Assembly (NCBI RefSeq): GCF_041260155.1
Contig: NC_091944.1
Coordinates: 11,597,272-11,661,271, forward strand
Source of the DNA: Ptychodera flava
Taxonomy: Eukaryota; Hemichordata; Enteropneusta; Ptychoderidae
DNA: 64,000 bases
Direction of reading: 5' to 3'
The position numbers and the translations under genes are program-made. The notes below the pieces were generated by a model. It ran no database searches, was not told the DNA's origin, and worked only from the letters and a program-made list of their open reading frames with translations. Every line of letters starts with the position of its first letter. Within the stretch, counting starts at the first letter, position 1. Shown one piece after another: positions 23,501 through 35,900 of this stretch.

Positions 23501-26500
23501 GAAATAGGATTTTAACAGACAAAATATAGGGACTCAATAGCTGTTACGGTCATGTTTGGAAGGGTACCGCAAAATCACGATTTTGTGACCCACATGGATT
23601 TTTGTCAAACCTGTCTTCATGTACGTCATCTGCTGAGCTTACTGTTTAACATGACCTGGCTTATGGGGTATCATTAGAAAGGTGATTTATTCTTCTTGAA
23701 AATAGTATATAGCAATATGCAATATCTTCTACACTTTTCATGGAATAGGGCCATAATTTACCCCATACCCCAAAGTTAATGTCGCAAAATTACTGTCAAA
23801 ACTAATCTAAATTCTACCAATTATTTACCTAGACATCATACAAAGGGCAATGCTGTGTATAAAATTTGTGTTATTTGCTGCAGGTACATGTTAGAAACCT
23901 GAAATAAACTTTTGAGAGAAAAAATATTGGGATCATGTAGCTGTAACAGTCATATTTTGAAGGGTTCCGCAAATCACAGTATTACTGAATCACGTTCGTT
24001 TTTGTTAAATCTGTCTTCTTGTAAGTCTTCTGCTGAGCTTATTTTGAACATAACGAGGCATATGCGGTATCATTTGAAAGTTAATTTACTTTTCTTTAAA
24101 ATGATATATTGCAATATGCAATATCTTCTATAGTTTTCATGAAGTGAGACCAAAACTTACCCCATACCCCAAAGTTTTATGTTGCAAGTTACAGTCAAAA
24201 CTAATGTCAAATTCTACCAATTATTTTCCTAGACACTTTACAAAAGGCAATGCTTTGTATAAAATATATTTTATTTGGTACAGGGACATGTCAAAAATAT
24301 GAGTTAGACTTTTAACAGACAAAATATTGGGATTGAATGACTGTTACTTGCATGTTTTGAAGGGTACCGTGAAGTCAGAGTATTACCGACTCGCATATGT
24401 TTTTGTTAAATGTGTCGTCTTGTAAGTCATCTGCTGAGCTTACTTTTTACCATAACCTAGCTTATGGGCTGCCATTGGAAAGACAATTTATTTGGCTTTA
24501 AAATGACATATTGTAATATACAATATCTTCTATAGTTTTCATGAAATAGGACCAAATCTTACCCCATACCCAAAAGTTTTATGTCGTAAATTACTGTCAA
24601 AACTAGCATTTAATTTTGAAAAATTCTATAAAAAAGACAAACTTTGTATGAAACCTATTTTATTTATAAAGTTAAAGAGACATTTCCAACTATGAAAGAT
24701 ACAATAACAGGATAATTATTGCGATTTAATAGCTGTTAGCATCATGGTTTGAAGGATAGCAGGATATGTTGCTGAAACCCGTGAAATTTTATTAAAGAGG
24801 TTTCCATGAAATTATCTGCCAACCTTTATTTTGTCCATAACCCAGATTGTAGGGTATCATTACAAAGATTTTATCACTCTTATTTTTAGCATATCATAAA
24901 GTGCATTATCATCTTAAGTTGTAATGAAATAGCAAAAACCTCATCACCCCAGCCCTTAGTTTGATTTGCAAACTACATCTGTTCTAAAACTTTGCAGTTT
25001 GCGAATTTGGGATATGGGGTAAGTTTTGGTCCTATTTCATGAAAACTATTGAAGATATTGCATATTACAATATGTCGGTCGCTTTCTGGCAAAAATTGTC
25101 TTTCCAATGATAGCCATAAGAAAGGTTAGAGTAAAAAGTAAGCTCAGCAGATGACTTACAAGATGACACATTTAACAAAAACACATACGAGTGGGCAAGA
25201 CTGTGACTTTACGGTACCCTTCAAAACATGACAGCAGCAACCATTCAATCCCAGTATTTTGTCTGTTAAAAGTCTATCTCATATTTGTGACATGTCTCTG
25301 TAGCAAATAAAACAGATTTCATACAAATCATTGTCTTTTGTAATATGTCTAGGTAAAAGTTTGGTAGAATTTGAAATCATAGTGACAGTAATTTGCAATA
25401 TAAACTTGGGGTATGGGGTAAGTTTTGGTCTTATTTCCTGAACACTAAAGAAGATATTGTATATTACAATATGTTATATCTAAGGAAAAAAAAACTTTTT
25501 TAATGATACCTCAATAGCCAACTTATGGTAAAAAATAAGCTCAGCAGATGACTTACAATAAGACAGGTTAAACAAAAACTTATGCGAGTTGGCAATACCA
25601 TGATTTTGTGGTACCCTTCAAAATATTACTGTTACAGCTACAGCATCCCAATATTTTGTCTAAAGTCTAATATTTTGACATGTTCTTGTACCAAATAAAA
25701 TATATTTTATGCAAAGCATTGCCTTTGTAAAGTGTCTAGGAAAATAATTGTAGAATTTGACATTAGTTTTGACTGTAACTTGCGACATAAAACTTTGGGG
25801 TATGGGGTAAGTTTTGGTCTCACGTCATGAAAACTATAGAAGATATTGCATATTGCAATATATCATTTTAAAGAAAAGTAAATTAACTTTCAAATGATAC
25901 CGCATATGCTTCGTTATGTTCACAATAAGCTCAGCAGAAGACTTACAAGAAGACAGATCTAACAAAAACGAATGTGATTCAGTAATACTGTGATTTTGCG
26001 GAACCCTTCAAAATATGACTGTTACAGCTACATGATCCCAATATTTTTTCTCTAAAAAGTTTATTTCAGGTTTCTAACATGTACCTGTAGCAAATAACAC
26101 AAAGTTTATACACAGCATTGCCCTTTGTATGATGTCTAGGTAAATAAATGGTAGAATTTAGATTAGTTTTGACAGTAATTTGCGAAATGAACTTTTGGGT
26201 GGGGTAAATTATGGCCCTATTCCATGAAAGTATAGAAGATATTGCATATTGCTATATACTATTTTCAAGAAGAATAAATCACCTTTCTAATGATACCCCA
26301 TAAGCCAGGTCATGTTAAACAGTAAGCTCAGCAGATGACGTACATGAAGACAGGTTTGATAAAAATCCATGTGGGTCACAAAATCGTGATTTTGCGGTAC
26401 CCTTCCAAACATGACCGTAACAGCTATTGAGTCCCTATATTTTGTCTGTTAAAATCCTATTTCTTATTCTAGGGATCCCAAGGCTTCTGAAAAATACAGA

Positions 26501-28189
26501 TTTGTTATCCTGTAAGGTTGGGGGGGGGGGGGGAGGTGCACGTAGACGTCCCCTCTAGCCCATGGCCTAATAGATTGTTATTAATGCTTGCTGTATAAGT
26601 AAGACAATGAGGCAAAGACAATTTTCCAAATACGTCTCATCAAAATTATTTTATAAAAAAATATTTAAAAAGTAAATTATAAAAATAGACAGTCAACATC
26701 AATCTATTACTTTAAGGAGAAAATGACAATATGACTATGTGTGTGCGTTTAAAAGTCTTCTTTTAAGGCTGTGCATTACTGAAGTTCATTGCATAACAAT
26801 AAAATGACCATTCACGATATACAAATGTAGCAAAACTTGCAATTTTAGTGAGTAGAGACAATAATGCATTGTAAATACCGAATTTTGACATTTATTTTCT
26901 TCTTCAGCACATTGCAATTACTAAATAACATCCATACATCTGTTTGATTTGCTTCATTTGGAGGAAACAATAGTTATCGTATTTTCTTCTTGTTAAAATT
27001 GCTGAATTACCAGAAAAAATCGATTTAAAGTCATCCAATTTATGACGTCATATTTTTTTTCTAAAAACTTATGTATTTTAGAAAGACCAGTATCTAAGCT
27101 TCCTAAAACTATAAGGTATATGGCATTTCAAGCCAGTTTACTTCATCAAGGAAAGAATGTTGTACCCCTACCCCTAGCTTTTGCACACCCCATACAGATA
27201 CACGCAATTCAAAATTGACGCCAGCGAAGTAGTGTATAGTTAAATATCTGATGTTATCACTTTTTTTCTTGTTTAATATGTCGGAATAATAATTTAAACA
27301 CAAAAAGTTGTGAAAATTTGCTTAATAAAAAGTAAATCACAATTGTTACATGGTATTTGGGGTAAAAAATTTCAAAATTGTCAAAAAAATCATTTTAAAG
27401 TCGTCCTATATTATGTACACAAATTAATTTTGCTAAAGTTGGTATTATTCAGAAAGAGCAGTATCTGAGCTTTCAAAAAATGTAAGGTTTGTGCTATTTT
27501 ATGCTAGTTTACTCAATTTAGGGGAGGATATAGTACCCCTACCCCTACCCATTTTTCGCCATTTTTTGAGGTACATACAAATCAAAAACCAGTGCAGACA
27601 GGTAGTGCATCCCAAAATATCCAATGTTAACATCTTTTTCTAGTTCAGCAGATCCAAAAAGAACAAAAAATACCCATGTGGTAGGTTTATTGGGGGGGGG
27701 GGGTGCACGTAGGCCCCTCCAGCCCACGGACTATTGGTCTCTGGCAGTTTCCAGTCAGATGTAATTCAAAGTTAAGTATATGGCGGTAGTTCCGTGTAAT
27801 GATATTAACCGGGCCGTAGTTCCCTGCACAAGCCTGGATGTAGTAGATTATTCAAAAGAGCTAACAAATCATTGAAATTCGTTCGCACTTCAGGTAACGG
27901 ACAATTTTTCTAGTCTCAACTATCTCTACTTGAGACTTAAAAAATTGCTCATTTCACCTGAAAGTTGCGCACGGATTCAGTGATTTGTTAGCTGCTTTTG
28001 AATAAGTTGAGTATATATGATTTTCAAACTCTCTTTGCAGACGTATTGAATACAAACTTCGGTGATGGCAGCAGCTACTATCTCGCCGGTGTGACACTTA
28101 TCTCAGCATGCCCTTTAGTTCTGGTGAGGGGCAATCTCAAATGGTGCAAAAGGGGTCGGGAACTGGCACAGGATAATCATGAACCATGA
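17562..28189 (+). CDS. Transporter copy C (type I), divergent MCT/SLC16-like carrier, intact
   Basis: Five exons: 17562-17671, 19236-19462 (a start at 19233 is also possible), 19840-19989, 20239-21048 and 28041-28189. All are open, giving 481 aa. The N-terminus is cytoplasmic and polar (MSEQIEIEMAES). About 12 membrane spans follow: span 1 near residues 55-77, spans 2-4 to ~176, spans 5-6 to ~250, a Cys-rich central loop, and spans 7-12 to ~460. YVTYGFITGIGFGLMLPPS in span 4 and the end of exon 4 with the start of exon 5 (GLPIGG, then DVLNTNFG and YYLAG) match MCT-family carriers. The usual MCT span-1 signature (DGGWGW) is absent, so substrate cannot be inferred. Intron 4 is ~7 kb because of a palindromic insertion. 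An unspliced exon 4 would end after NRKFHITVKITRISS. Confidence 0.72.
18930..19195. repeat. Interspersed repeat in intron 1 of copy C
   Basis: Starts with an ATCA run (18940-18966), then CATTTATATAGCGCC and, about 40 bp later, AAGGCGCTG. Copies A (near 530) and E (near 45585) lack it, so it is a recent insertion close to the exon 2 acceptor. The ATATAGCGCC motif is common in dispersed repeats of marine invertebrates; the family is not certain. Confidence 0.5.
21380..21835. repeat. Two hairpin elements in intron 4 of copy C
   Basis: Copies of the inverted repeats described for copy A: the first at 21380-21513, the second at about 21592-21835. Both are nearly identical to those of A. Confidence 0.55.
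22232..27733. mobile_element. 5.5-kb nested fold-back (palindromic) element
   Basis: The ends are TAGTCCGTGGGCTGGAGGGG and its complement; TTG lies on both sides (22229-22231 and 27734-27736). Copies A and E show the uninterrupted site CAAACTTGGTC. The arms are ~2.7 kb and meet at about 24985. A second, related terminus, TAGGCCGACGGCTAGAGGGG, sits inside at 23402 and mirrors at 26569, so one fold-back lies within another. Poly-C/poly-G tracts mark each terminus. No ORF suggests a transposase, so it is non-autonomous. A 3-bp duplication fits several DNA-transposon superfamilies. Confidence 0.85.
23521..26448. repeat. Inverted arrays of ~395-bp tandem units
   Basis: Within the fold-back, units start near 23521, 23921, 24322 and 24711 in the left arm and mirror near 26448, 26051, 25661 and 25262 in the right arm. 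Each carries a TATTGGGA...AGCTGTTAC...TTTGAAGGGTACC block, GTCATCTGCTGAGCTTA, and CTTACCCCATACCCCAAAG. The innermost left unit is clearly more diverged than the others. No frame stays open. Confidence 0.8.
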
Positions 28190-29399
28190 GGGAGTGAGAA
28201 TCTTGGATGTCAAATGATGAAGCGACAAGATGATGGGGTACATCTTAGGATGACTATCCTAAACCAAGGAGGCCTATAACTACCACGGCAGCTTGGAAAG
28301 GCTTATAGAATAATGAGCTCAAAGAAAATGAACATTTAGCAAATAGTGTACTCTATAGACAACAGTATTTGCTTATTCTATAATTTAGATGTTCTTAAAA
28401 TAATTATAAAAAGTTACAAATGCGCATGCACTGACTTACTATGGTGAATATGTTAAGAATGTCCCAGGAGAACAGGTTCAAATATTGACTCACAACCTAT
28501 CGAAAAAAGTGTGCCATTTGTTTCTTAGTCAGAAATAGGAGAAAACTTTACGGAAAATCCTAATTTGTTATTGCATTCGATAACCCTGCAACCATACCTG
28601 TAAAGATAAGACACATTAACTTGATTGTATTGTTACATAGAGCTTAACTTACTTTATGTTGACTTTAATGATCTGAGTTTTTCTTTGAATTTGTTACGTG
28701 AGCACATGAAGTAGTTTTACCAATATATGAAATATGAGCTTCGTAGTGCATGTTCTTTACATTGAATCAATTAGAGGAAAACTGTGTCTGTAACAGCTTT
28801 ATTTTAATATTTAATCTTGATAAGACGCGTATATGCGTGTAATTAGCAGTTTGTGTCCCTTTGATTTGTACACTTCCCATAATTCAATTGTTTGCACAGG
28901 TTGGTATGTAAGTGTGTATATATATATACAAAAAAAATACGCCAATACAAGTTCACGCTATGGAACCAATGTCACCAAAGCCATATCAGCAGATGGTTAT
29001 CACGAATTTTTACCAACTCCTTTGTTAGATTTCTTGCTCCGAAATTGTTTTAGACGACTGCTCTACTTTTATGGAAAGACAGTGATTTGTTTCAGTACAT
29101 TGGTCATGTTCAATATTTTGGAAATATATTTTTTAAAGGAAAGAGTTTTTCTAGGGCCAAAATCATATGTTGAGTTTAATTGATCTTGTCATTTTTCTTC
29201 GTCGTGTAATTATACTTAAATATTTTCTTAAAAGAAACACGATATGTTTTCAACGGTCTACTTTTATTTAGAAATATGAAAAATCGTTTTAGAAATATGA
29301 AAATCGGAACTGCTTTGGCTTGCGCGTTAACCATATATTTTTACATTATGTGTTTTGTCGATTGACTTATCTCCTTCTTGTATGTATATATTATTGAGT

Positions 29400-29454
<55 letters not shown>

Positions 29455-30114
29455 GACACTTTACATTGTCAAGGCTGTCATTAGACAAGGTTGAAATTTT
29501 ACTCTTTTATGATTCTCTATTTGGAATGAGAGGATAACTGACTAATATATATCAAACTAAGAATGCTCGATGTCAAAAAACCATAAATGCGATGTTGGCC
29601 ATTTTTCAGTCTCTTCGAATAATTTTAAATACTCAAAAACTATGTATTTCAGAGTATTTGACCATTAAGGCTTGTTCGTATTGTTTCTATGTCTCTCTAC
29701 TGTTGTAACCTTGTGTCTGTATTTCTACTAACAGCCCTCGGTGAATGACCATGGCTGTACATTGGAAGTCATTATTAATAAATAAATAATTAAAAAATAA
29801 ACATGTACGTGTTCCCGTATGGCTTTGGAAATTATTTTTCGGGAAGGGTAACATTTTGAGCGAATTTTTGTCTCTTAGATAGCGATGAGCTTAGTGTTTC
29901 ATTTCTCTGTAAACTTAAAAAGTACGATACCGTTGAACCAATACAATACCACAGAAGTTGTCGACCTTTGAACTAATTATGGCGTAACCGTACCAATTTT
30001 TGTACAGAAACTAGGCTGAAACCGAAACTACATACAGTTTACTACTGTTGAAGTCTTGCTACACACCACTCTATAATAGCGTACTCCATATCTGCCAAAT
30101 TTTATGAAGAAAAT
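28190..30114. other. 3' flank of copy C
   Basis: Parallel to the A flank (4344 onward), including the GATA run at 29398-29454 and an AATAAATAA stretch near 29780. The short frames, such as the one at 28833-29183, are not coding-like and shift between copies. Confidence 0.4.
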
Positions 30115-30700
30115 CTCTCTCGTTCACTGCCGCCACTGAAATCTCCGAACAGCTTACTCTTAAAGCGACGACGAATAACTACAGAAGGGCACGTGCGAAT
30201 TAGTTTTAGTAACATCATTTAAAATGTGTATAGTTACAAAAGCTAGCGGTAGGGATATCAAGGGATGGCAGCCAGCAGTAGTTGAGACACTGGCGCGTTG
30301 TGGTCGAAATGCTTGCCTAGATTTTGTAAACATAAATATCACCGTAAGAGGCACTATGTAAAAGGCCTTGGAAAGTCATACTATGTTTTATTACTTCGGC
30401 TATTGAACAACCTTCCTCAACATTCACAATCATTATGTTTACTGTACATGCAGCAAAAAGGCAACTAGAAGATGTAAAGCTAGTTTCTGAAGATCCAAAG
30501 TCCAGTCTATCAAGTACGCGGCTATAGTAATTTGACTCTCACTTCTGATGACCTGACCCCACCGGTTCAGGCCGATCAACGTTTTGGGTAATGTGATGAC
30601 AGTAGATTGAGTTAAAAGGCCTCAATGTTTTGTAAATACATGTATGGACATATTGAGAATTTGACGCGGGAAAGCGAAGGGCGCACTGCCAGTCACATCG
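30115..30700. repeat. ~600-bp segment, C-unit copy
   Basis: C-unit copy of the repeat at 6226-6850, with the same start and end motifs. Confidence 0.5.
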
Positions 30701-30983
30701 TTGGGACCAATTTGTGAAATTAGGATAAAACCAAAACGGCTCTTAACTACAATGGAAATCTTCCTTATCACCACACAAGAATAGCGTGCTACATTACTGC
30801 AAAATATTTTTACGATTCTCGCCAGACAACACACAACTTGATGATAAAATGCTCAATAGATATGTGACGTGCCAAAAAATTACGTTTAAGGTGAAATGAG
30901 GGACAAATGCGTCGAAAGAGGTAAGTTTCTTATTAGTACAGAATTGATGTGTAAAACGGGCAGAGCTTCTGACTTTACCTTGG

Positions 30984-31439
30984 ATGCATGATCAGCTGCC
31001 TATTCTAAGTCTCGTAGCACTCTCTCCTCAGTTTGGTGAAGTCATAACCGCAGCTGAGAAATGTAAGACCTCTAATGCTGTGGAGACTGTCAGTTTTGAT
31101 GTCAATGTATTAAATTGTCGGATTATTCCCACAAAACATTTGCACACAACAGTCGGTCACAGTTGTCGGAAGTACCTTGTCCTGTATGAATCATTTATGT
31201 TGAGTCAACCAGGACTGCGGAATGAGGTCGATATCGACACACAATTAAGTGCTCACCTTAAAACTGCTTTTCGGACACGATCGGGTGTTGTCTGCAGAAT
31301 TGAAGTAATTGTTGGCAAAACTGACCAGTTTGGTCTATTTGATACACACTCTGTTAATTCTGAGCATTTGCAGGAACTTGGTACACTGATTACTGTGGCC
31401 GGCCATTGTTCAGCAGATAACATACAGTACCAGCGCTGA
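30984..31439 (+). CDS. Conserved ORF of unknown function (151 aa)
   Basis: Starts MHDQLPILSLVALSPQFGE and ends ...SADNIQYQR. It has five or six Cys and a mixed, soluble-looking composition, with no signal peptide or membrane span. Partial copies exist at 7097-7420 and at about 52514-52640, where the array ends within it. I do not recognise the family. Its 3' end overlaps an open frame on the other strand (31410-31640), so at most one of the two is likely to be a real exon. It could be an exon of a gene caught in the duplications or part of an old element. Confidence 0.3.
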   Translation: MHDQLPILSLVALSPQFGEVITAAEKCKTSNAVETVSFDVNVLNCRIIPTKHLHTTVGHSCRKYLVLYESFMLSQPGLRNEVDIDTQLSAHLKTAFRTRSGVVCRIEVIVGKTDQFGLFDTHSVNSEHLQELGTLITVAGHCSADNIQYQR

Positions 31440-31640
31440 CAGCATAATAGAGAATACAGTCCGCTTTGACCTTCTATTGCTACGTTTTTGCTTAGCAAGT
31501 CCATATTTGTAAGTCAATGAAACCATACTTGCAGAGTCGATGCTTGTTGGTGTCACGCTGACAGGGAGCAGATCGTCGACTATTGCCATTGCATTCTTGA
31601 GATTGGCAGTAAATTCAATGAAAACAGAACCATATTTGAC
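31410..31640 (-). CDS. Possible terminal exon of an unknown gene (minus strand)
   Basis: After a plausible acceptor (TTTAACAG|GTC) the minus strand is open for 76 codons, starting VKYGSVFIEFTANLK, then PTSIDSASMVSLTYKYGLAK. It ends with a basic run NRRSKR followed by a hydrophobic tail (SIMLSALVLYVIC), as in a furin-type site followed by a membrane or anchor segment. The A-unit copy is inside the palindrome (about 7801-7968 on +) and stops earlier. Family unknown. It competes with the plus-strand ORF. Confidence 0.25.
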   Translation of the reverse strand, partial: VKYGSVFIEFTANLKNAMAIVDDLLPVSVTPTSIDSASMVSLTYKYGLAKQKRSNRRSKRTVFSIMLSALVLYVIC

Positions 31641-31679
31641 CTGTTAAATATAGTCTGACGCTAGTACGTACGCCATCTT

Positions 31680-32325
31680 TTCAATTTGGTGACTGATATG
31701 ATTGGACTACTTTTGTATTCAAAAAGCAATTGAAAAATAACATGACACAATCAAATGATGGCTCGAAAATACAGAGATCTAGTTTCATCCACTTAGAGTG
31801 TCTTTGTTTGTTTTTCAGTAGAAAAATAGTATACCAGTTTGTTTTATGCAGGTGATAGGTACTTTAGATTGTGGAATATAATCTGCAAGTCTAACAGTAC
31901 AATCTTTGTTCAAATTGGATTAAGTAACTAGACTGTGCTGACGTCCGTTTAATCTACACCTACTATACACCATAGCAGTAAATTGAAAGATCTAATCGGT
32001 TAGCCTATAAAACGGCTTGTAAATTTGTCAACATAGATGTGTATGATCTGTTCTTTTGTTTGTGACTCCCTGGCCTCTAACATCGAAAGAAGATCGTATT
32101 CTAGGTTCAGACTAGGAACATTGAATAGTTATCAACTGACAAAGTCTAAACATAGCTCCCCATTATCTTCTCAAAGCTGTGAATAAATAGTAGCGTTTAA
32201 TGTTTAAAAGCACTGGAATAAAACCAACATATCTACAAGGATGCTACCATAATGATGTCGCATAATAATAATGGATTTTCCAATATCGCTATATCTATAT
32301 TTGTGCTGTTGAAATTCAACGCATG
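31680..32325. other. Unassigned flank between unit C and remnant F
   Basis: Present in the C-D interval but missing from the A-B interval. AT-rich; I see no gene, hairpin or repeat in it. Confidence 0.3.
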
Positions 32326-32370
32326 TGTTTATAAGGAGTGTGGGTTAAAAATACCCTTTCCAGCCACCTT

Positions 32371-33616
32371 AAACAGTAGCCACCAGATTGGTGGAAGAGG
32401 ATCATCGTCATTTGCAACTTCCTTATTGTGATGTTCGCTGTAGGAGGGGCAGACAATAGTGAGCTGCTGATGATACCTATCTACTAAGGCACCTCTACGG
32501 TCATCGGCTGTCTTTTTTATTCTCATCAGAATGCTGTTGTTGTCGAGACAACAGATTCCTATTTACACCAACAAAGTCCGCCTCCTTAAATTCGACGTTT
32601 CCCTCGCTGTTGTCTGCCTTATTTGTATCTTTAGTTTTCTTGCCACATCATTCGCTGGATTTATTGCAGTCACCATAATAATTGGTCTTGGGAGCGGTTT
32701 TTACCTACCCTTGATTGTTGCTCTGGTGAAAGTGTTCGTTCATCCAGGAGAAGGCAGACAAAACCACGCAAGAAGTCGATGGTGAGTAACTGCGGCTCTT
32801 GGCTTTGCCTTCCCTGTACTGAGCCCTTGTTGGATTACCTGTTGCTGGTAGGTGTCACGATTTGACATAGCTATTATCGTGAGGTTCAGGATTATATTTT
32901 CTTAGGACAATAAATTCTGTGCTGTTACAGTTTGATATCTAGGGAAAAGTAAGAAATGAAGATAATTAACATGTGCTTAACGATCAATGCTTTGCGTACT
33001 ATCAATGAACGGCCACTGAACTCTTTATTGACAAAGATACATCCCAACAAAATGGCAAATAATTAAAACAAATCTACAAAACTTGGAATGTCTCAAGCGA
33101 ACTAACAAAATCGAAAAGCAGCTGGTCTGAAAAATAGTCATTTAACAAGAAAGAAGAGAAAAAAAAATCAATAAATTATGTCGTTATATTAATGCGTTCA
33201 GGTCACATCCTTCTCTTTAAAGTCTTATAAGGCTTGAAAACTTCATTATAAAATAATCAACTTTGCTCATCGTCTGAAAGTGAAATGCAATGTGTCACCC
33301 ATGAGGAAACACATAGGATTGGAGTTAAATTTAATCTCATTAAGAGTAGCTAAATTTCTTGTATTCCAAACTGTGTGAGCTCACTCAGCTAATGTTATGC
33401 AACGTGTATAAAGCACCCCATAGCACGTTACCATTATCTGTTTGTCTTTTCCTTTTATCCTCTGCAAATCCCCTTAATGAGAAGATGGGTAAGTACAACA
33501 CTTCTTACTTCCTGGCTGGCGTGGCGTTACTGTTGGCATGCTTCATTGGTATGATCAGAGGCACCGCAACCTTCTCTTTGATGCTGGACAAAGCCTGCAT
33601 AAGAGCACCAGAATAA
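32371..33616 (+). pseudogene. Old transporter remnant F
   Basis: 32371-32480 matches part of exon 2 (IIVICNFLIVMFAVGG-like, compare IIVSSFFVAMFGVGL in B) but is interrupted. 32531-32790 matches the late part of exon 4 (LKFDVSLAVVCLICIFS and GLGSGFYLPLIVALVKVF, compare SGFYLPLMFVLLKAF), with a diverged end of exon 4 to about 32850. 33482-33616 matches exon 5 (YNTSYFLAGVALLLACF). Exon 3 and the first two-thirds of exon 4 are missing. Divergence is far greater than among A-E, so it is an older paralog fossil. Confidence 0.65.
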
Positions 33617-35060
33617 AATCTGTGCAGTCAAAATACCATGAAGATATGCGGATGGAGACCTTAAATTAGCCTCAAACAGTCAATATTCTCAACGCTGTTC
33701 ACAATGAAACAAATATTCACACAAGCGGTGGTGAAGTAAAAGAGTCTACGAAACTGAAGATACAAAAGACAAAGTTTAACATCCGGCACTTTAGAGGGCT
33801 CAGTCTGCACCAGAGTATTTAGCAGCTCACCGGTAGTATAGGGTGCCTGCGGGATAATAGAATTTCAGTCAAAACTTATGTAGATAATCGTAAGAGGTTT
33901 CCTTTTGAGGAAATGAGGGTGGAAGATTATTTCAAAAGTCACTGACTGAAATTGTGCTAATAAATGTTTTAGACGTAATATATCTAAAAAACATATGATG
34001 AAAATTTATCGACTTCTTGTTACAAACCTGGTGTATTTACCTACCCGTAACCGGAACGAGACCGGCGGTCAAATTTCTTGCCAAGGTCAAGAGTTGGCCG
34101 TTCAAACGTGAGCAAGTTCAATGTTTAACTTATTCAAAGAGAAACTTTTGGACATATTAAGAGACTTACTCTGTTCGATGAATGGGCTCTGGTTTAGTGT
34201 ACAAAATGTAAAAAACCTCACACAATGATAAAGCTGTCAAGTTGTTTCCAAGCTTTGTGGAAACCGATTATCAATGACGTCGCATAATCTCTAGGATTGT
34301 TTTCGTCCACAAGTTACTAAAATCAAAATTAAACATTGTAAAATCTTTTTTTACAGGTTCTCCTGACCACTACAAATTCTCCTACTATACGATTTCATTA
34401 ATTTACTATTGCAAGGTATTGACCTGTAGCATTCATTGCCCCCTTATGAATAGAGAAAGATTGATATTAAAATGTACACTTAATCTCACTTTTTACTCAA
34501 TATTGCCATGGAAGGTTATGATGAAAATCATTCTTTTGTGAACTTTAGTTAAGTTTCTTATCAATGAACTTTTTTTGTGAGCTGATTTACGTATGACAGG
34601 AATGACAAGCAAACATTCACATTTATATTGTATTGGTAGCATTTCTGCCTTTTTCATTTAGTAAACATAAAGAGAGATAGCAATGGAGCATGCGCACTTC
34701 TATTTATTTATTGAGACTTACAGCCCGTGTGCAAGGGGCCAGAATGCATTCATCAAATATAGTCAACTTACCTATGACATCACATTTATAGAATAATTCA
34801 AAATAACAATTCAGCAATATGTATATTTGAAACCTTATACTGTATCTTCGACATGTCTTATGTTCCTTGCATCATCCTTCCACTGACGACACTAGATCAT
34901 GTTCATTATCATATGGTATGAATACGTCATTACAATTACGATTGTCACCTTGAGCGATAAGCTTCTCTTCAAAACCTTGATTTTGATAATTTGGCCCAAA
35001 CCCTCCCTCCTCGGACTATCCCGAAATCTTGCTGCCAAATCTTGCAATTGACCTAGCCAT
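33617..35060. other. Gene-free stretch after remnant F
   Basis: AT-rich, no supported gene. The last part is absent from the A-B interval. The match to the B-unit upstream region starts at about 35061. Confidence 0.35.
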
Positions 35061-35900
35061 CTGTCAGCGTTGAAGAAAGTATTAAAGAATTCAACATTTG
35101 ATTGACAAATTCTGACTCTACTGCCCTTCATTGTGCACTCGGACAAGAAGGATTACAATTATTTTGTCGCTGCCTTCACTTCGGTGAGATTCGTGGTGTT
35201 TAGGGTGGTGTAAGTCATACCCTTTTCCCCAAGAAACAATTGTCACGTGATCACCAGATCAAACGCCGATTTGATGCACTGTCAACCTGTAATCAAGAAA
35301 TGGATGGTCAATGATAGAAAGCGTGACAACGCTCCAGGTCACAAATCCAAACACTATACGCATGCTGTGTCATGATTTACTACCCAAGCCTGGATCTAAT
35401 AACCGCTAGCCTAAGTGTGTGTACAGTTCTGGCCAAAGCCTGAACGCAGTTTATTGCTTGCGCATAAGTACAACGCAAGGATGCTGAGCAAAAGCCCTAA
35501 GCTGGATATCATTTGAATGAAACCAACACGGAACAACAGAAATTCCACAACGATTGTAAAACTAAGCATATAATCTGTCCCAAAAGTAAACACTAATTTA
35601 AATTTGGAAATTTTCACAACAACACTTCAGTTGAAAACGTTAGCTACGAAATAGTTCAAATTTAAACAACGTGACATCCCATTCGCCATTGATATATTGT
35701 CCCATGGCACTAATGACCAATGAGAGAATTCGTTACATGCAAAAGCAAAATATCTATTAATGTTTGAACAAATCAATCCAACCCTGGTGTTCTGACATTC
35801 CTAGAGTAATAGGGACACCAGAGAAAGAATGTCTGCCCATGCATAGTCACATTTAATCCTCCTCACCAGACGCATATACGTCCCGACAAGCAATCTTTGT

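Noticed and set aside
23521-26448. CRISPR-like array
   Set aside because: The units are ~395 bp, not short repeats with unique spacers, and the context is eukaryotic.
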